Shown here piece by piece: positions 5,904 to 6,809 of a stretch of 6,809 nt of DNA (positions are counted from its first letter, which is position 1; each line of letters starts with the position of its first letter). The DNA is from Ktedonobacter racemifer. Lineage in GTDB: Bacteria > Chloroflexota > DTOL01 > JACQYG01. The notes under the pieces were generated by a model. It saw nothing but the letters and a program-made list of their open reading frames with translations. It was not told where the DNA came from and made no database searches. Location of the stretch: the NCBI GenBank assembly GCA_020723545.1, contig DYIS01000139.1, positions 1 through 6,809 on the forward strand. Direction: 5' to 3'. A program made the position numbers and the translations under genes.

Positions 5904-6809
5904 TCAGTACTCGACCTCTGTGCTCAAAAGCTTAAACTGCACGGTGGAGAACACAGCGATGATGACAAAGAGCACCAGGGCCTCCGCCGAGGCTTTGCCG
6001 AAGTTGAAGTCGCTGAACGCAGTGGCGTAGATGAGCTGCACGATGGTGGTCGTGGCGTTAATGGGCCCGCCGCCGGTCATGATGAACACGCGGTCGAAGA
6101 CCTGAAAGGCGGCGATGGTGTAGATGACCGTGAGGTAGAGGGTGGTGGGCTGGAGAAGCGGAATCGTGATGTGCAACCACTTGCGCACCGCGCTGGCCCC
6201 CTCCACCTCGGCTGCCTCGTAGAGTTCTCGGGGGATGGAGCCGATGGCCGCCGAGTAGAGCACCACGCCGCTGCCGGGGACGATGAGGATGGTGCTCAGG
6301 ATCACGCTCCACAAGGCGATCTTGGGGTCCACCAGCCAGCGCAGCGGCTCCACGTGGGCCAGCCCGAGCAGCCAGTTGAAAAACCCATAGTCGGGGTTGA
6401 AGATCCAGATCCAGACCAGGGAGATGATGACAATGGAGGTCACATAGGGCAGGTAGAAGGCTCCACGGTAAAGGGACTGGACGCGATTGTCCAGCGGTTG
6501 GAGCAGGCCGGCCACCACCAGGGCGGTCACGATCCAGACCACAACCACCACCACCGCATACAAGACCGTGTGTTCCATGGTCTCCCAGAACAGTTTTGAG
6601 CTCAGGCCGAAGAAGATGTCCTGGAAGTTCCTCAACCCCACCCATTTGCTGCCCTTAAGGGCCCATTCCTGAAAGGCCAGGAGAAAAGCACGGAACACGG
6701 GATAGAGCAGGAAGATGAAAAAGAAAAACATGCTGGGGGCGATGAAGAAATAGCTCCACTTGTAGCGGTTCCACGCTAAAACCAGAAACCCCGAGGGGCC
6801 TCCGGCCCC
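5904..6809 (-). CDS. CUT1-type carbohydrate ABC transporter permease (MalF/UgpA-like), 5' end outside the window
   Basis: The frame stays open to the window edge, giving 301 visible residues, so the family length (about 290-310) is nearly complete and few codons can be missing. ATG at 6731 is internal: the 26 codons before it include WNRYKWSYFFIAPS, the usual lead-in to helix 1 of this family. Further features, numbered from that Met: helix 1 at about 1-20, WVGLRNFQDIF (30-40), core helices, and an EAA loop at 172-191 with Gly178 and a final IP. MTGGGP (219-224) follows, then a last helix (about 250-268) ending QFKLLSTEVEY. It forms the pore with the MalG-like subunit encoded next. No sugar-binding protein or sugar-type ATPase is in the window; in many Gram-positive-type systems that ATPase is shared and encoded elsewhere. 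The first visible codons come from a palindromic repeat. Confidence 0.93.
   Translation of the reverse strand, partial: GAGGPSGFLVLAWNRYKWSYFFIAPSMFFFFIFLLYPVFRAFLLAFQEWALKGSKWVGLRNFQDIFFGLSSKLFWETMEHTVLYAVVVVVVWIVTALVVAGLLQPLDNRVQSLYRGAFYLPYVTSIVIISLVWIWIFNPDYGFFNWLLGLAHVEPLRWLVDPKIALWSVILSTILIVPGSGVVLYSAAIGSIPRELYEAAEVEGASAVRKWLHITIPLLQPTTLYLTVIYTIAAFQVFDRVFIMTGGGPINATTTIVQLIYATAFSDFNFGKASAEALVLFVIIAVFSTVQFKLLSTEVEY
6788..6809 (+). repeat. Family B repeat at the start of the MalF-like gene, cut by the window edge
   Basis: The 22 bases match 4536-4557 at 21 positions (one T/C change). They encode the first eight visible residues of the permease (GAGGPSGF). The right half of the palindrome lies beyond the window. 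Confidence 0.8.

Noticed and set aside
5898..6599. Plus-strand frame of 233 codons
   Set aside because: It is antisense to the clearly conserved MalF-like permease. Its product is rich in His, Asp, Gly and Gln, as expected from the reverse of a membrane protein gene, with no recognisable domain.
1..6809. tRNA or rRNA genes
   Set aside because: No cloverleaf with a GTTCRA-type arm or CCA-like end, and no rRNA signature stretch, was seen on either strand.

Overview
The window is a GC-rich bacterial segment made almost entirely of ABC importer genes, all read on the minus strand, with short palindromic repeats scattered between and inside the genes. The repeat load, the heptanucleotide array and the style of the transporter proteins resemble Chloroflexota (Anaerolineae-type) genomes. 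That assignment is an inference from general impression, not from a marker gene.

In minus-strand reading order, two membrane subunits of a CUT1-type carbohydrate importer come first: a MalF/UgpA-like permease (5904-6809, 5' end cut by the window edge) and a MalG/UgpE-like permease (4924-5850). A 332-base gap (4592-4923) follows. It holds a G/C hairpin, a 165-base element bounded by perfect 15-base inverted repeats, and a good sigma70-like promoter (4646-4674). Then comes a compact Dpp/Opp-type operon: permease B (3467-4591, TTG start), permease C (2575-3462), ATPase D (1470-2573, GTG start) and ATPase F (484-1473). Spacings between these genes are +4, +1 and -4 bases. A 60-residue two-helix membrane protein (301-483) follows with no gap. 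Bases 1-300 hold repeats and possibly the 3' end of a convergent plus-strand gene ending at 200.

The four Dpp-type genes supply the whole membrane and energy part of one importer: two different permeases plus two ATPases, each with an intact nucleotide site and a C-terminal four-cysteine motif. The sugar-type pair supplies only the pore and would need an ATPase encoded elsewhere. No substrate-binding protein for either system lies in the window, so substrates cannot be read from it. Dpp/Opp-type importers carry oligosaccharides as well as peptides in several bacteria, and the neighbouring CUT1 pair makes a carbohydrate substrate plausible for both.

I see no clear new system. The most unusual feature is that palindromic repeats lie in frame inside the N-terminal coding part of three transporter genes. 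The 165-base inverted-repeat element, a heptanucleotide array and the small membrane protein also merit a look.
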